The notes below the pieces were generated by a model, which was given only the letters and a program-made list of their open reading frames with translations, was not told the DNA's origin and did not search any database. Below, piece after piece: positions 14,792 to 22,257 of a DNA stretch of 40,411 bases; the stretch's first letter is position 1; the number at the start of each line of letters is the position of its first letter. The DNA is from Thermoprotei archaeon (GTDB lineage Archaea; Thermoproteota; Thermoprotei; Thermofilales; B20-G17), in contig QMRW01000002.1 of the NCBI GenBank assembly GCA_003650785.1, positions 1 to 40,411 of the forward strand, in the 5' to 3' direction. A program made the translations under genes and the position numbers.

Positions 14792-15778
14792 ATGGTACCT
14801 ACATCGAGAGGTGAAAAAGAATTGTATTTAGGCGTATGGGCTCATCCAGGGGATTTTTCAGATGAATCTGCCGTAGATAAATTACTAAATAAACTGTCTG
14901 AAATAGGTGCTAATAAGCTCGTCGTCAATGTGAAAGATTCATCGGGACGTGTGTACTTTAAGAGTAATGTGGGTATAATGGCTGAGGTTATAAAGCACTT
15001 CGACTTCTTAAGGTATACTACAGAAAGAGCTGGAGAATTCGGTATAGAGGTTCACGCTTGGTTCGTGGTATTTCCCGAAGGAATTAAAGAACTAAAAGGT
15101 TTTCTAGAGCGTCATCCCGGATATGCCTGTATCGAAGAAGGAGGGAAACGCATAGGATGGATGTGTCCCTCTCATGAAGAAGTTCACGACTATCTCCTTA
15201 CACTCTTCCGAGAGGTTATTGAAAATTATAACATCGATGGTATTCATCTAGACTATATAAGATACCCTGAACCCATAGTCTATAAGGCATGCTTCTGTAA
15301 TAACTGTGGCTTAGGAGGTTATATGGATGAGAAATGGATTCTACATGGTTCTGAATATATAAAGTCGTTCGTCGAGAAGTCTTACAAACTCACTAGAGAA
15401 TATGGTATTGAACATAGTGCTGCGGTATTCCCTGACTATCCAACCTGTATTATCACTGTTAGACAGGATTGGGTTGAATGGATTAACCGTGGATTACTTG
15501 ATTGGGTAGCACCTATGACTTATACTAATATTACTAAGATAGTAGAAGAGTTCACTAAGATACATTCATCTCTTGTCTTAGATCGAGCACTATTACTGGA
15601 GGGATTAGGTAAACGAAGCTCTAAATCAAGACTATCTCCAGGTGATCTCCTTAATCAAATTCATAAGGCTCTCTTAAATGGAGCAGATGGGGTCATGATA
15701 TTCAGCTACTCTGGAATGGAAGATCAAGATTTCAGAGCTATTAGTAGATTTATGAGAAGTCTGAGAGGTATACAGTAA
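14792..15778 (+). CDS. Glycosyl hydrolase-like (GHL10-type) TIM barrel protein
   Basis: This 328-residue TIM barrel resembles the glycosyl-hydrolase-like 10 family. It opens LYLGVWAHPGD, then shows NKLVVNVKDSSGRVYF, EVHAWFVVFPEG, WMCPSHEEVHDYLLTLFREV and YNIDGIHLDYIRYP, the characteristic order (start, strand 3, WMNP-like strand, IHLD strand) with the acidic Asp of IHLD a candidate catalytic residue. WVAPMTYTN and GVMIFSYSG are later barrel strands. There is no signal peptide, so it should be cytoplasmic. A short CxxC-like pair (ACFCNNCG) near residues 168-174 sits in the loop after the IHLD strand. The substrate is unknown. Start ATG 14792 with a TATA element CTTATATTA at about 14773-14781. 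Confidence 0.78.
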   Translation: MVPTSRGEKELYLGVWAHPGDFSDESAVDKLLNKLSEIGANKLVVNVKDSSGRVYFKSNVGIMAEVIKHFDFLRYTTERAGEFGIEVHAWFVVFPEGIKELKGFLERHPGYACIEEGGKRIGWMCPSHEEVHDYLLTLFREVIENYNIDGIHLDYIRYPEPIVYKACFCNNCGLGGYMDEKWILHGSEYIKSFVEKSYKLTREYGIEHSAAVFPDYPTCIITVRQDWVEWINRGLLDWVAPMTYTNITKIVEEFTKIHSSLVLDRALLLEGLGKRSSKSRLSPGDLLNQIHKALLNGADGVMIFSYSGMEDQDFRAISRFMRSLRGIQ

Positions 15779-15810
15779 AGGATAAAAATTAAGGCTCTAG
15801 CATAACAAGG

Positions 15811-16392
15811 ATGGATATGGCAAAGGATGCATACATCAGATTAGAGGTTCCAATACCAGATAATGTGGAATTGAGGGTGGAGGGTAAAGTAGTACTTGTA
15901 AGAGGGCCGCTAGGGCAGCTTAAAAAAGATTTCTCATATGCTAAAAAAGTGAATATATCTAGAGAGAATAATAGGGTAGTCCTTGAGACATACTTCGCTA
16001 GAAAGAGGGATAAGGCTCTTATCGGAATGCTTGCAGGAAAGATAAAGAGTATGATAGAAGGTGTACTGAGGGGATATAGGTATAGGATGTATATAGTGTA
16101 TGCACACTTTCCAATGAATCTAAAGGTATCCAAGGATGAAATAATAGTAGAGAACTTCCTAGGGAGGCGCGATATAATACGAGTAAAGATAGTAGAAGGA
16201 GCTACTGTAAAAGTACTGAAGGATGAGGTCATTATAGAAGGACTGGATAAAGAAGCAGTTGCTCAGACAGCAGCTAACCTTCACCAGGCAACTAAGCTTA
16301 GAGGAAAGAGAAGATTAGCCCCTCATGGAAGAGCTGGTGGCCCTGGAGTACTAGATGGAATATACTTATACAAGGTTGAGCACTTAAGATAA
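15811..16392 (+). CDS. rpl6: 50S ribosomal protein L6
   Basis: This 193-residue L6 protein (uL6) of the large subunit has both halves of the duplicated L6 fold: LEVPIPDNVELRVEGKVVLVRGPLG in the N-terminal domain and DEIIVENFLGRRDIIRVKI with EVIIEGLDKEAVAQTAANL in the C-terminal domain. The basic tail RGKRRLAP and GGPGVLDGIYLYK is archaeal. In most archaea L6 lies inside the S10-spc ribosomal cluster; here it stands between a GH-like gene and L40e, so the cluster is dispersed. Start ATG 15811. Its stop codon (16390-16392) directly abuts the stop codon of the convergent L40e gene. Confidence 0.96.
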   Translation: MDMAKDAYIRLEVPIPDNVELRVEGKVVLVRGPLGQLKKDFSYAKKVNISRENNRVVLETYFARKRDKALIGMLAGKIKSMIEGVLRGYRYRMYIVYAHFPMNLKVSKDEIIVENFLGRRDIIRVKIVEGATVKVLKDEVIIEGLDKEAVAQTAANLHQATKLRGKRRLAPHGRAGGPGVLDGIYLYKVEHLR

Positions 16393-16548
16393 CTACCTTC
16401 TATACCTCTTAGGTCTTAGATTGTAGCTTCTGCACCTTCTACACCTTACGGCACTCCAGGAATTTCGAGCACCGCATTCTCGGCATATTTTCACCTTAAA
16501 TGTATGCTCTAGTGCTACTTGCAACTTTACAGGGTCTGTGATTGGCAT
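16393..16548 (-). CDS. rpl40e: 50S ribosomal protein L40e
   Basis: This 51-residue protein begins MPITDPVKLQVALEHTFKVK and has the four zinc cysteines in KICRECGARN and VRCRRCRSYNLRPK, the L40e (eL40) signature, ending in a basic RRYRR-like tail. In eukaryotes L40 is fused to ubiquitin; archaeal L40e is a short free protein such as this. Start ATG at 16546-16548, stop TAG at 16393-16395, flush with the L6 stop on the other strand. It is easily missed because it is so short. Upstream 16549-16654 contains only promoter-like AT-rich sequence. Confidence 0.92.
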   Translation of the reverse strand: MPITDPVKLQVALEHTFKVKICRECGARNSWSAVRCRRCRSYNLRPKRYRR

Positions 16549-16654
16549 ATCGATCCCTAGACAATTTCGTTAAGGGGACTCTTATTAGCTTTACTCATGG
16601 TTACAGTAGGTCTTTAATTTAAGTATTTTATAGGAGGAGAGTTATATCAAAACG

Positions 16655-17563
16655 ATGAAAGATATGAGAACTACTATTTTCGGCTGGAGGGGAGTGAGTT
16701 TTGAACTACCAAGAGAGTGGGAACTTGTGAGAGAAGTGGTAGAGAAGAAACATGGTTACTTCGATATGGAAGATGAACTTATGTTGAGACTTAGAGTCTA
16801 CTGGGAAAGAATTCCTTTCGAAAAAAGTCCAGAATTAATAGATCAATTGAATAAAATAATAAAGCAACTTAAGAAGAAGAGTAAGGAGTTAAAAACAGTA
16901 GGAAGGCTAAGAATGAAAGTACATGGTCATGATGCCATCCTCACAAGGGTTAAATTAAGTCCTCCCTTAGAGATGCTACTTCTCGTATGGTATTGTGAAG
17001 ATAGAGAGAGGAGTTATGTCATCCATTTATACTACAAAACTAAAGAATACGAGTACATAGAAGATGTATTTAGGAAAATAGTCAGTAGTTTAAGGTGTCA
17101 TGGAAAAGAGTATCTATGGAGTTTTCAAGGAATTTCAATAAGATTGCCCTCTGAATACGAGGCAGTTGCCTATAGAGTCACTTCCGGATTAAGTTGGCTT
17201 AGACTGTACAATTCTAAAACTAGAGACTACATATTCATTCTCTATAATACTATGGGAAGTGAATTACTAAGAGACTATTATAGAAGTGTTCATGAATGGT
17301 ATTTAGACTTAGTCAAAAAGGAGGTCAGTAAAATAATAGGTAAACGTGTAGAAAGGGGGCGTGAGAATACTAAAATTGCGTACCATAGTGGTATCAAGAT
17401 CAGAGAAGGGACCATGGCTTTGCTTAGAAAAAAAGTGAATACAATTTCATACATCTGGTACTGTGATAAAACTAATAGATTGATCTCAGTAGTCATAGCA
17501 CCATCTAAGGCGAAAGACCTCGAAAAGTTACAGAGAGTCATGGATACTATAAGGTGTCATTGA
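16655..17563 (+). CDS. Protein with two copies of an unrecognised domain (302 aa)
   Basis: I do not recognise the family, but the sequence is an internal tandem duplication. Repeat 1 spans about residues 8-149 and repeat 2 about 153-302. Each begins W-x(1,2)-G-[VI]-S-x3-LP-x-E-[WY]-E (WRGVSFELPREWE; FQGISIRLPSEYE), passes through a strand/helix mix, and ends with a WYC motif (112-114; 268-270) followed 31-34 residues later by RCH (147-149; 300-302). The two cysteines per repeat could form a disulfide or a metal pair. No membrane segment or signal peptide is present, so it is probably cytoplasmic. A ribosome site GGAGGAG lies 15 bases before ATG 16655. It converges with the acetyltransferase gene. 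Confidence 0.75.
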   Translation: MKDMRTTIFGWRGVSFELPREWELVREVVEKKHGYFDMEDELMLRLRVYWERIPFEKSPELIDQLNKIIKQLKKKSKELKTVGRLRMKVHGHDAILTRVKLSPPLEMLLLVWYCEDRERSYVIHLYYKTKEYEYIEDVFRKIVSSLRCHGKEYLWSFQGISIRLPSEYEAVAYRVTSGLSWLRLYNSKTRDYIFILYNTMGSELLRDYYRSVHEWYLDLVKKEVSKIIGKRVERGRENTKIAYHSGIKIREGTMALLRKKVNTISYIWYCDKTNRLISVVIAPSKAKDLEKLQRVMDTIRCH

Positions 17564-17567
17564 AACA

Positions 17568-18056
17568 CTAGGAGTTCGCAGTTCTCGCCATTAAATAAGC
17601 ATCTTCACCATTGTGGTAATATCTAGGTATGATATTGACTGTCTTAAAGCCGAGTTTTCTATAAAGAGAGATAGCTGGAGTATTCGATTTCCTTACTTCA
17701 AGGTAATATTCACTAACTTTATATACATTCTTCATGGCTTCCATAGCCCTCTTCATAAGTGCTGTACCTATACCTCTTCTCCTAGCCTCTGGAAGTACTG
17801 CTAGAGATATCACGTGACCCTTTTTAACTATGAATCTCTCTCCTACTAGAGATCTTCCATATTCAACCCTGCACATAACATATCCTACAACTTCCCCATT
17901 TAGTTCTGCCACTAAGAAAGCTTTAGGAAAGGATCTATAGTGTTCGACAAAGAAAAAGGGTGGATAGTTCTCAGGTAGTGTTGTACGATTTATATATAAT
18001 ACCCTATCCAGATCTTTGAGTTGGAATTCTCGTATTATAAATCCCTCATTCTTCAC
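17568..18056 (-). CDS. GNAT N-acetyltransferase (RimI/Ard1-like)
   Basis: This 162-residue acetyltransferase has the full GNAT layout: a β1 FIIREFQLKDLDRVLYI start, AYLVAELNGEVVGYVMCRVE (strands 2-4), HVISLAVLPEARRRGIGTALMKRAMEAM with the acetyl-CoA pyrophosphate loop R-x-x-G-x-G/A, YYLEVRKSNTPAISLYRKLGF and a short C-terminal strand YYHNGEDAYLMA. This is the pattern of archaeal N-terminal protein acetyltransferase (Ard1/NatA-like). Protein N-termini are the likely substrate, by family. The GTG start at 18054-18056 overlaps the 3' end of the signal peptidase gene by 11 bases, so the two are co-transcribed. Confidence 0.9.
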   Translation of the reverse strand: MKNEGFIIREFQLKDLDRVLYINRTTLPENYPPFFFVEHYRSFPKAFLVAELNGEVVGYVMCRVEYGRSLVGERFIVKKGHVISLAVLPEARRRGIGTALMKRAMEAMKNVYKVSEYYLEVRKSNTPAISLYRKLGFKTVNIIPRYYHNGEDAYLMARTANS

Positions 18057-18462
18057 TCTTTCTACCTCTCTCCCTAATATATTTGATCACTATAATAACT
18101 ACTATAACTATTAATACTGAATACAATAACCATGGTGACCTTGAATAGATTAGCGATAATATTCCAAGATATGGTACTATTAACAGAACTTTTCCTTTAA
18201 CTTTGTTCCTTTCTATGGGTCTTAGATCCTCTGTAGGATTAGCATCTCCTTTGGTGACATATTTACCTGTATCCGTTATCCTTACTAGTCTATGTACTAT
18301 CAGATTAGAACCTCTTTCAAAGACTATGATGTCTCCTTCTCTATAGAGATTACTTCCTACAACTACTATCATATCCCCTATATGTAAGGTAGGATCCATA
18401 CTATAACTTGAAACTGTTGCAAGAGGAACTGGAGTACTCAGTATATTCGATATTATATTCAC
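18046..18462 (-). CDS. Signal peptidase I (archaeal/ER type)
   Basis: This membrane protease removes signal peptides from exported proteins. Catalytic elements are visible: SSYSMDPTL with the nucleophilic Ser before Met, IVHRLVRI with the His that replaces the bacterial Lys, and TKGDANPTED with the Asp. A C-terminal hydrophobic segment is near residues 108-128 (WLLYSVLIVIVVIIVIKYI). The conventional start is GTG at 18462, but in frame upstream (to CTG at 18534) the sequence reads as 24 further residues with a strong hydrophobic helix (NILLVLLILIVIFFV), the expected N-terminal anchor. No ATG, GTG or TTG occurs there. Either a CTG start is used, the sequence has an error, or the anchor is lost. 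Confidence 0.8.
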   Translation of the reverse strand: MNIISNILSTPVPLATVSSYSMDPTLHIGDMIVVVGSNLYREGDIIVFERGSNLIVHRLVRITDTGKYVTKGDANPTEDLRPIERNKVKGKVLLIVPYLGILSLIYSRSPWLLYSVLIVIVVIIVIKYIRERGRKSEE

Positions 18463-18785
18463 AAAGAATATAACAATGAGAATTAATAAAACAAGTAGTA
18501 TGTTCTCTAATACCTGCCTCTTCGATATCTTCAGTTCGATCCCCTGTGCTAAGAAAATTAAACTACTATAAATACACTTATCCTGAACTCAGATTATGGA
18601 CCTATACGTTAAATAATGATTCTATATACTTATTTCCGATAACATGATGAAGTCCATTCTTTATCGATGCTGTTCTGGATATATAGTAGCATTTGTGGAA
18701 GACTACTATCTCCTATCTGTATTTTTATTTGTATAATAGTGTTTATCTCAATATATATCATAAGTAACATAGAATTATACCAAAT

Positions 18786-18802
18786 TACATATATTATATG
18801 TA
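18786..18802. repeat. Palindrome upstream of the thermosome gene
   Basis: TACATATA and TATATGTA are perfect 8-bp inverted arms around one T. The element sits about 53 bases upstream of the thermosome TATA box, a place where a regulator or activator could bind. AT-rich palindromes of this kind can also arise by chance. Confidence 0.4.
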
Positions 18803-18854
18803 GATTTTATACGTACTATTACTACTAAATAGCACACTAGCCCCGAGAGCAATC

Positions 18855-18862
18855 TATATATA
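18855..18862 (+). promoter_or_regulatory. TATA box of the thermosome gene
   Basis: TATATATA (inside CTATATATAG) lies about 36 bases before ATG 18895 with a ribosome site GAGGGTG at 18883-18889, so a short leadered message starting near 18884 is likely. Confidence 0.6.
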
Positions 18863-18894
18863 GAAGCGCTATACAGAAAAGTGAGGGTGTGAGT

Positions 18895-20547
18895 ATGGCA
18901 GGTAGGGGTATGGCAGGTAGAGGTAAGGCTATAGCTATTCCTGCAATAATACTAAAAGAGGGAACACAGAGAACTGTAGGTGCTGAAGCAAGACGGACTA
19001 ACATACTGGCTGCACGCGTTCTTGCAGAAATGCTCTCGACCTCTCTAGGTCCTAGAGGAATGGATAAACTTCTAGTTGATAGCTTTGGAAGTGCGACTAT
19101 AACAGGTGATGGTGCCACTATTCTAAAGGAGATGGATATTCAACACCCTGTGGCGAAGATGTTAGTAGAGGTAGCTAAGGCCCAAGATGAGGAAGTTGGT
19201 GATGGAACTACAAGTGTAGTAGTACTTGCTGGGGAGCTTCTGAAGAATGCAGAGGAACTACTCCTAGAGAATATTCACCCAACCATAATAATGGAGGGGT
19301 ACAAGAAAGCGCTTGAGTATTCACTGAAAGTAATAGATGAAATAGGAATTAAAGTGGACCCACTAGATAGGGAAGTACTCAGACAAGTAGCTGAGACAGC
19401 ATTAGCTAGTAAGGTAGTCTCAGAGTATAAGAGTATGCTAGCAAATCTTGCTGTTGAAGCTATACTACACATAGCACAAAAACTACCAGATGGTACCTAC
19501 AAAGTAGATCTAGATGATGTAAAAGTAGAAAAGAAGAAAGGAGAATCTATAGACCAAACCACATTAGTTAAAGGAATAGTACTAGATAAAGAGGTTGTAC
19601 ACCCAGGGATGCCTAAGAGAGTGGAGAATGCAAAAATAGCCCTACTAAACTGTCCGCTTGAAATAGAAAAACCGGAATGGAGTGCTAAGATAAGAGTCTC
19701 TAGCCCAGATCAGTTAAAAGCATTCCTCGACCAGGAGGCTGAAGTACTAAAGAAAATGGTAGATAAGATAGCCTCTATAGGAGCAAATGTCTTAATAACA
19801 CAAAAGGGAATAGATGACCTTGCACAACACTTCCTAGCAAAGAACGGTATACTTGCCGTTAGAAGGGTCAAGAAGTCTGATGTAGAGAAGATAGCCAAAG
19901 CTACTGGAGCTAAAGTAGTCACGAGTATTGAAGACTTAAAGCCAGAGGATCTAGGGGAAGCTAAACTAGTAGAAGAGAGAAAAGTTGGAGAAGACAAGAT
20001 GGTGTTCATCGAAGGTTGTCCTAATCCTAGAGCTGTTACTATCCTAGTAAGAGGAGGAGCAGAACATATAGTAGATGAGGTAGAGAGAGCTATTCATGAC
20101 GCCCTCTGTGTCTCTCGTAATATAATAAGAGAGCCTAAAATAGTAGCTGGAGGAGGAGCACCTGAGTTCGAAATAGCAAGACGACTTAGGGAATTTGCTA
20201 GTAGTCTCGGTAGTAAAGAACAACTAGCAGTACTCAAATATGCAGATGCATTAGAATCCATACCGACTATACTAGCTAGAAATGCGGGTATGGAGCCTGT
20301 TGATGTGATAGTAGAACTTAGGACTAGACATGATAGAGGAGAACTATGGGCCGGTGTAGATGTACTAAATGGCAGAATAGATGACATGATGAAGCTTAAA
20401 GTTCTAGAGCCTACAATAGTAACGAAACAAAAGCTAAAATCCGCTACTGAAGCAGCCGAAATGATACTCAGGATAGACGACATAATCGCTGCAGCTCCTC
20501 CCAAGGAGAGAGGAAAAGAAAAGGAAGAAGTCCCACCTGAGTACTAA
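18895..20547 (+). CDS. thsA: Thermosome subunit (group II chaperonin)
   Basis: This group II chaperonin subunit of about 550 residues folds proteins in the thermosome double ring. Key motifs are SLGPRGMDKLL, TGDGATIL, GDGTTSVVVLAGELL (ATP binding), GVDVLNGRIDDM and the equatorial C-terminal part LRIDDIIAAAPP. The N-terminus carries a short repeat, MAGRGMAGRG, and the C-terminus ends KEEVPPEY without the GGM repeats common to thermosomes. ATG 18895 is chosen with the GAGGGTG ribosome site; GTG 18889 and ATG 18910 are alternatives. Only one thermosome subunit gene is visible here; most archaea have two or three. rpoK follows 10 bases after the stop. Confidence 0.96.
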   Translation: MAGRGMAGRGKAIAIPAIILKEGTQRTVGAEARRTNILAARVLAEMLSTSLGPRGMDKLLVDSFGSATITGDGATILKEMDIQHPVAKMLVEVAKAQDEEVGDGTTSVVVLAGELLKNAEELLLENIHPTIIMEGYKKALEYSLKVIDEIGIKVDPLDREVLRQVAETALASKVVSEYKSMLANLAVEAILHIAQKLPDGTYKVDLDDVKVEKKKGESIDQTTLVKGIVLDKEVVHPGMPKRVENAKIALLNCPLEIEKPEWSAKIRVSSPDQLKAFLDQEAEVLKKMVDKIASIGANVLITQKGIDDLAQHFLAKNGILAVRRVKKSDVEKIAKATGAKVVTSIEDLKPEDLGEAKLVEERKVGEDKMVFIEGCPNPRAVTILVRGGAEHIVDEVERAIHDALCVSRNIIREPKIVAGGGAPEFEIARRLREFASSLGSKEQLAVLKYADALESIPTILARNAGMEPVDVIVELRTRHDRGELWAGVDVLNGRIDDMMKLKVLEPTIVTKQKLKSATEAAEMILRIDDIIAAAPPKERGKEKEEVPPEY

Positions 20548-20557
20548 GTGAAGTCTG

Positions 20558-20821
20558 ATGAGAGATAAGATAAAGAGTATAGTGGGGCCCAAAAAACTAA
20601 CTAGGTATGAGCTAGCTAGGGTAATAGGTGCTAGAGCTTTACAAATAGCTCTCGGAGCACCCGTACTGATAAAAATACCTCCTGGAATAACAGATCCAAT
20701 AGATATAGCAATGCTAGAGCTAAAGAGAGGAATCCTACCAATAATAATAAGGAGGAGACTGCCCAACAACGAGTATCAAGATATCCCAGTAAGCACCTTA
20801 CTAAGTAGTAGCGAGGAATAG
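20558..20821 (+). CDS. rpoK: DNA-directed RNA polymerase subunit K (Rpo6)
   Basis: This 87-residue homologue of eukaryotic RPB6 and bacterial omega stabilises RNA polymerase assembly. The core LTRYELARVIGARALQIALGAPVLI and PIDIAMLELKRGILPIIIRRRLPN is diagnostic. It starts with ATG at 20558, 10 bases after the thermosome stop, so the two genes are probably one transcription unit. The C-terminal tail ends in a Ser-rich stretch. A T5 run just after the stop (20824-20828) may terminate transcription. Confidence 0.93.
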   Translation: MRDKIKSIVGPKKLTRYELARVIGARALQIALGAPVLIKIPPGITDPIDIAMLELKRGILPIIIRRRLPNNEYQDIPVSTLLSSSEE

Positions 20822-20823
20822 TA

Positions 20824-20828
20824 TTTTT
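20824..20828 (+). terminator. T-run after rpoK
   Basis: A run of five T directly after the rpoK stop codon, in the 17-base gap to the convergent gene at 20839. Short U-rich runs terminate archaeal transcription without a hairpin. Confidence 0.4.
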
Positions 20829-20838
20829 CCTATCGCAA

Positions 20839-21177
20839 TCAAATATTCACATCAACTTTGTACTCTTTCCCCCTAATTACTACCTCTATCTCATCTCCTA
20901 TGTCCGGTTTTCTTGGTAATTTACTCCACTCATCCTCACTTAAGTATAATACCAGTCTAGGATATCTCATTCTACCTCTGGCAGTCAGGGACCTAATGAC
21001 CTGGCTAACTACGGGGATGACCTCCCTCATAAGCTCGGATTGAGGACCTTGCATTGTAATTATAGGTCCAGGAACTTCTCTCTCCTCGACAAACTCAAGT
21101 TTTACAAAGTTCTCTCCAGTAGGATCTGTTATTAACGTCTTACTTACCAATACTGCTTTAAATTTAACTTCTAACAT
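20839..21177 (-). CDS. Conserved 112-aa protein, candidate arcadin-1
   Basis: This 112-residue soluble protein is β-rich at both ends with a central helix: MLEVKFKAVLVSKTLITDP, FVKLEFVEEREVPGPIITM, helix SELMREVIPVVSQVIRSLTA, then RYPRLVLYLSEDEWSKLP and DIGDEIEVVIRGKEYKV. I cannot assign it with certainty. Its size and general makeup would fit arcadin-1, the small protein linked with crenactin in Thermoproteales, and the crenactin operon lies 2.5 kb away. That is an inference from location and size only. Rpo8 (RpoG) was considered but the remembered Sulfolobus sequence does not match. A good TATA box (TTTTATATA on the minus strand, 21210-21218) precedes ATG 21177. Confidence 0.45.
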   Translation of the reverse strand: MLEVKFKAVLVSKTLITDPTGENFVKLEFVEEREVPGPIITMQGPQSELMREVIPVVSQVIRSLTARGRMRYPRLVLYLSEDEWSKLPRKPDIGDEIEVVIRGKEYKVDVNI

Positions 21178-21208
21178 GTGTTACACTCACTTTATCTCGC
21201 TTATAACA

Positions 21209-21218
21209 GTATATAAAA
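21209..21218 (-). promoter_or_regulatory. TATA box for the candidate arcadin-1 gene
   Basis: GTATATAAAA on the plus strand reads TTTTATATAC on the minus strand and is centred about 36 bases before the ATG at 21177. This predicts a short leader of around ten bases. Confidence 0.5.
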
Positions 21219-21321
21219 GCGACGGTAGTACTAAAGACACCACTCTCATTCTATAACTCTCTATGAAGATAACTACAAGTAGATTTTTCTAGATCTGAGT
21301 AAAATAATACTTGGTGAAGGT

Positions 21322-21828
21322 ATGTCTGAGTTCGATGAGTGGTGGAAGAGAACTAGGAAATTCTTTGAAGATATAGATAGGCTTTTCGACGAGCTAATCA
21401 GAGAGTCTCTAGGAGAAGAAAGACGAAGGAGAGTCTTCGGACCATACTACTATGGGTTCAGAGTTACTATAGGTCCTGACGGAGTGCCTAAAGTTGAAGA
21501 ATGGGGTAATGTGAGGCCAGGTCCTATAAGACCTAGAATATCCGAGGCTATTGAGCCCTTTACCGATACGATAGAAGAAGAGGATGTCATAAGGATAGTA
21601 GCCGACATTCCAGGTGTTGAAAAGGAGAAGATAGATATTGAAGCTACTGAGGATACCGTAGTGATATCGGCTTCTAATGAAGATAGAAGGTACTATAAAG
21701 AGGTTCGACTACCAGCACCAGTGAAACCTGAAACAGCTAAGGCTACATATAGGAACGGTGTACTGACTATAACCATAGAAAAGAAGGAAAAGATCAAGAG
21801 AAGAGGATTTAGGATAAAGATAGATTAA
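21322..21828 (+). CDS. hsp20: Small heat shock protein (Hsp20/α-crystallin)
   Basis: This 168-residue chaperone binds unfolding proteins as large oligomers. The helical N-terminus (FDEWWKRTRKFFEDIDRLFDELI) is followed by a segment with YYYGFRVTIGPDGVPKVEEWGN, and the α-crystallin domain covers about residues 80-160: DTIEEEDVIRIVADIPGVEKEKIDIEATED, VVISASNED and RYYKEVRLPAPV, with the family's A-x-x-x-N-G-V-L motif present as KATYRNGVLTITI. A GGTGAAGG ribosome site precedes ATG 21322. A T6 run follows the stop (21833-21838). It lies among chaperone and chromatin genes, consistent with a stress-related neighbourhood. Confidence 0.95.
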   Translation: MSEFDEWWKRTRKFFEDIDRLFDELIRESLGEERRRRVFGPYYYGFRVTIGPDGVPKVEEWGNVRPGPIRPRISEAIEPFTDTIEEEDVIRIVADIPGVEKEKIDIEATEDTVVISASNEDRRYYKEVRLPAPVKPETAKATYRNGVLTITIEKKEKIKRRGFRIKID

Positions 21829-21832
21829 TTCA

Positions 21833-21838
21833 TTTTTT
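21833..21838 (+). terminator. T-run after hsp20
   Basis: Six T in a row a few bases after the hsp20 stop codon and before the alba promoter, in the position of a U-rich archaeal terminator. Confidence 0.45.
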
Positions 21839-21924
21839 AAAATACTATCTTAGAACTTTCTCATGTATATACTCAATACTATTGAGACTCTTAGAATACG
21901 TTATCGTAAGACCGAGAAAGGAAA

Positions 21925-21934
21925 GATTTATATT
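21925..21934 (+). promoter_or_regulatory. TATA box of alba
   Basis: GATTTATATT preceded by purine-rich GAAA (a BRE-like element) lies about 44 bases before the alba ATG, so transcription should begin near 21955 with a short leader that holds the GGTGAT ribosome site (21965-21970). Confidence 0.6.
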
Positions 21935-21973
21935 ACGATTGACTAAGAGGAAGCAGAGAAAGACGGTGATAGT

Positions 21974-22252
21974 ATGGAGGCACCAACAGGAGAAGTGAGA
22001 GTAGGTGCTAAACCGACAATGAACTACGTACTAGCGACAGTAATACAGTTCAATCAAGGTGCTAAAAATGTAGTTCTAAAGGCTAGAGGTAGAGCAATAC
22101 TGAAAGCTATAAACGCAGCACAGATTACAGTAAATAGATTCCTAAGAGATCAGGTAGAGATCAAGGATGTAAAGATAGGCAGTGAAGTAGTAGGAGAACC
22201 AGATAAACCTAGAAACATATCGACTATAGAAATACTATTAGAGAGGAAGTAG
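21974..22252 (+). CDS. alba: Chromatin protein Alba
   Basis: This 92-residue abundant DNA/RNA-binding protein compacts the chromosome in most thermophilic archaea. The signature KPTMNYVLATVIQFNQGAKNV, KARGRAILKAINAAQI and FLRDQVEIKDVKIGSE is clear; the Lys that in Sulfolobus Alba is acetylated (Lys16) corresponds to the Lys in GAKPTMNY. It has a strong TATA box and ribosome site. It is followed by the convergent end of the unknown three-gene operon at 22258, only 5 bases away. Confidence 0.96.
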   Translation: MEAPTGEVRVGAKPTMNYVLATVIQFNQGAKNVVLKARGRAILKAINAAQITVNRFLRDQVEIKDVKIGSEVVGEPDKPRNISTIEILLERK

Positions 22253-22257
22253 TTTTT

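Larger units (their letters stand above)
18535..18894. other. Gene-free stretch between signal peptidase and thermosome genes
   Basis: About 350 AT-rich bases with no convincing gene on either strand. They hold a TATA-like ATTTATAG on the minus strand near 18565-18573 for the signal peptidase, a C-box-like ATGATGA at 18644-18650 without a matching D box, a 17-bp palindrome at 18786-18802 and the thermosome TATA box at 18855-18862. Confidence 0.6.

Noticed and set aside
18644..18720. C-box-like ATGATGA in the thermosome upstream region
   Set aside because: No CTGA D or D' box follows at suitable distance; only CTGG and CGAT occur.
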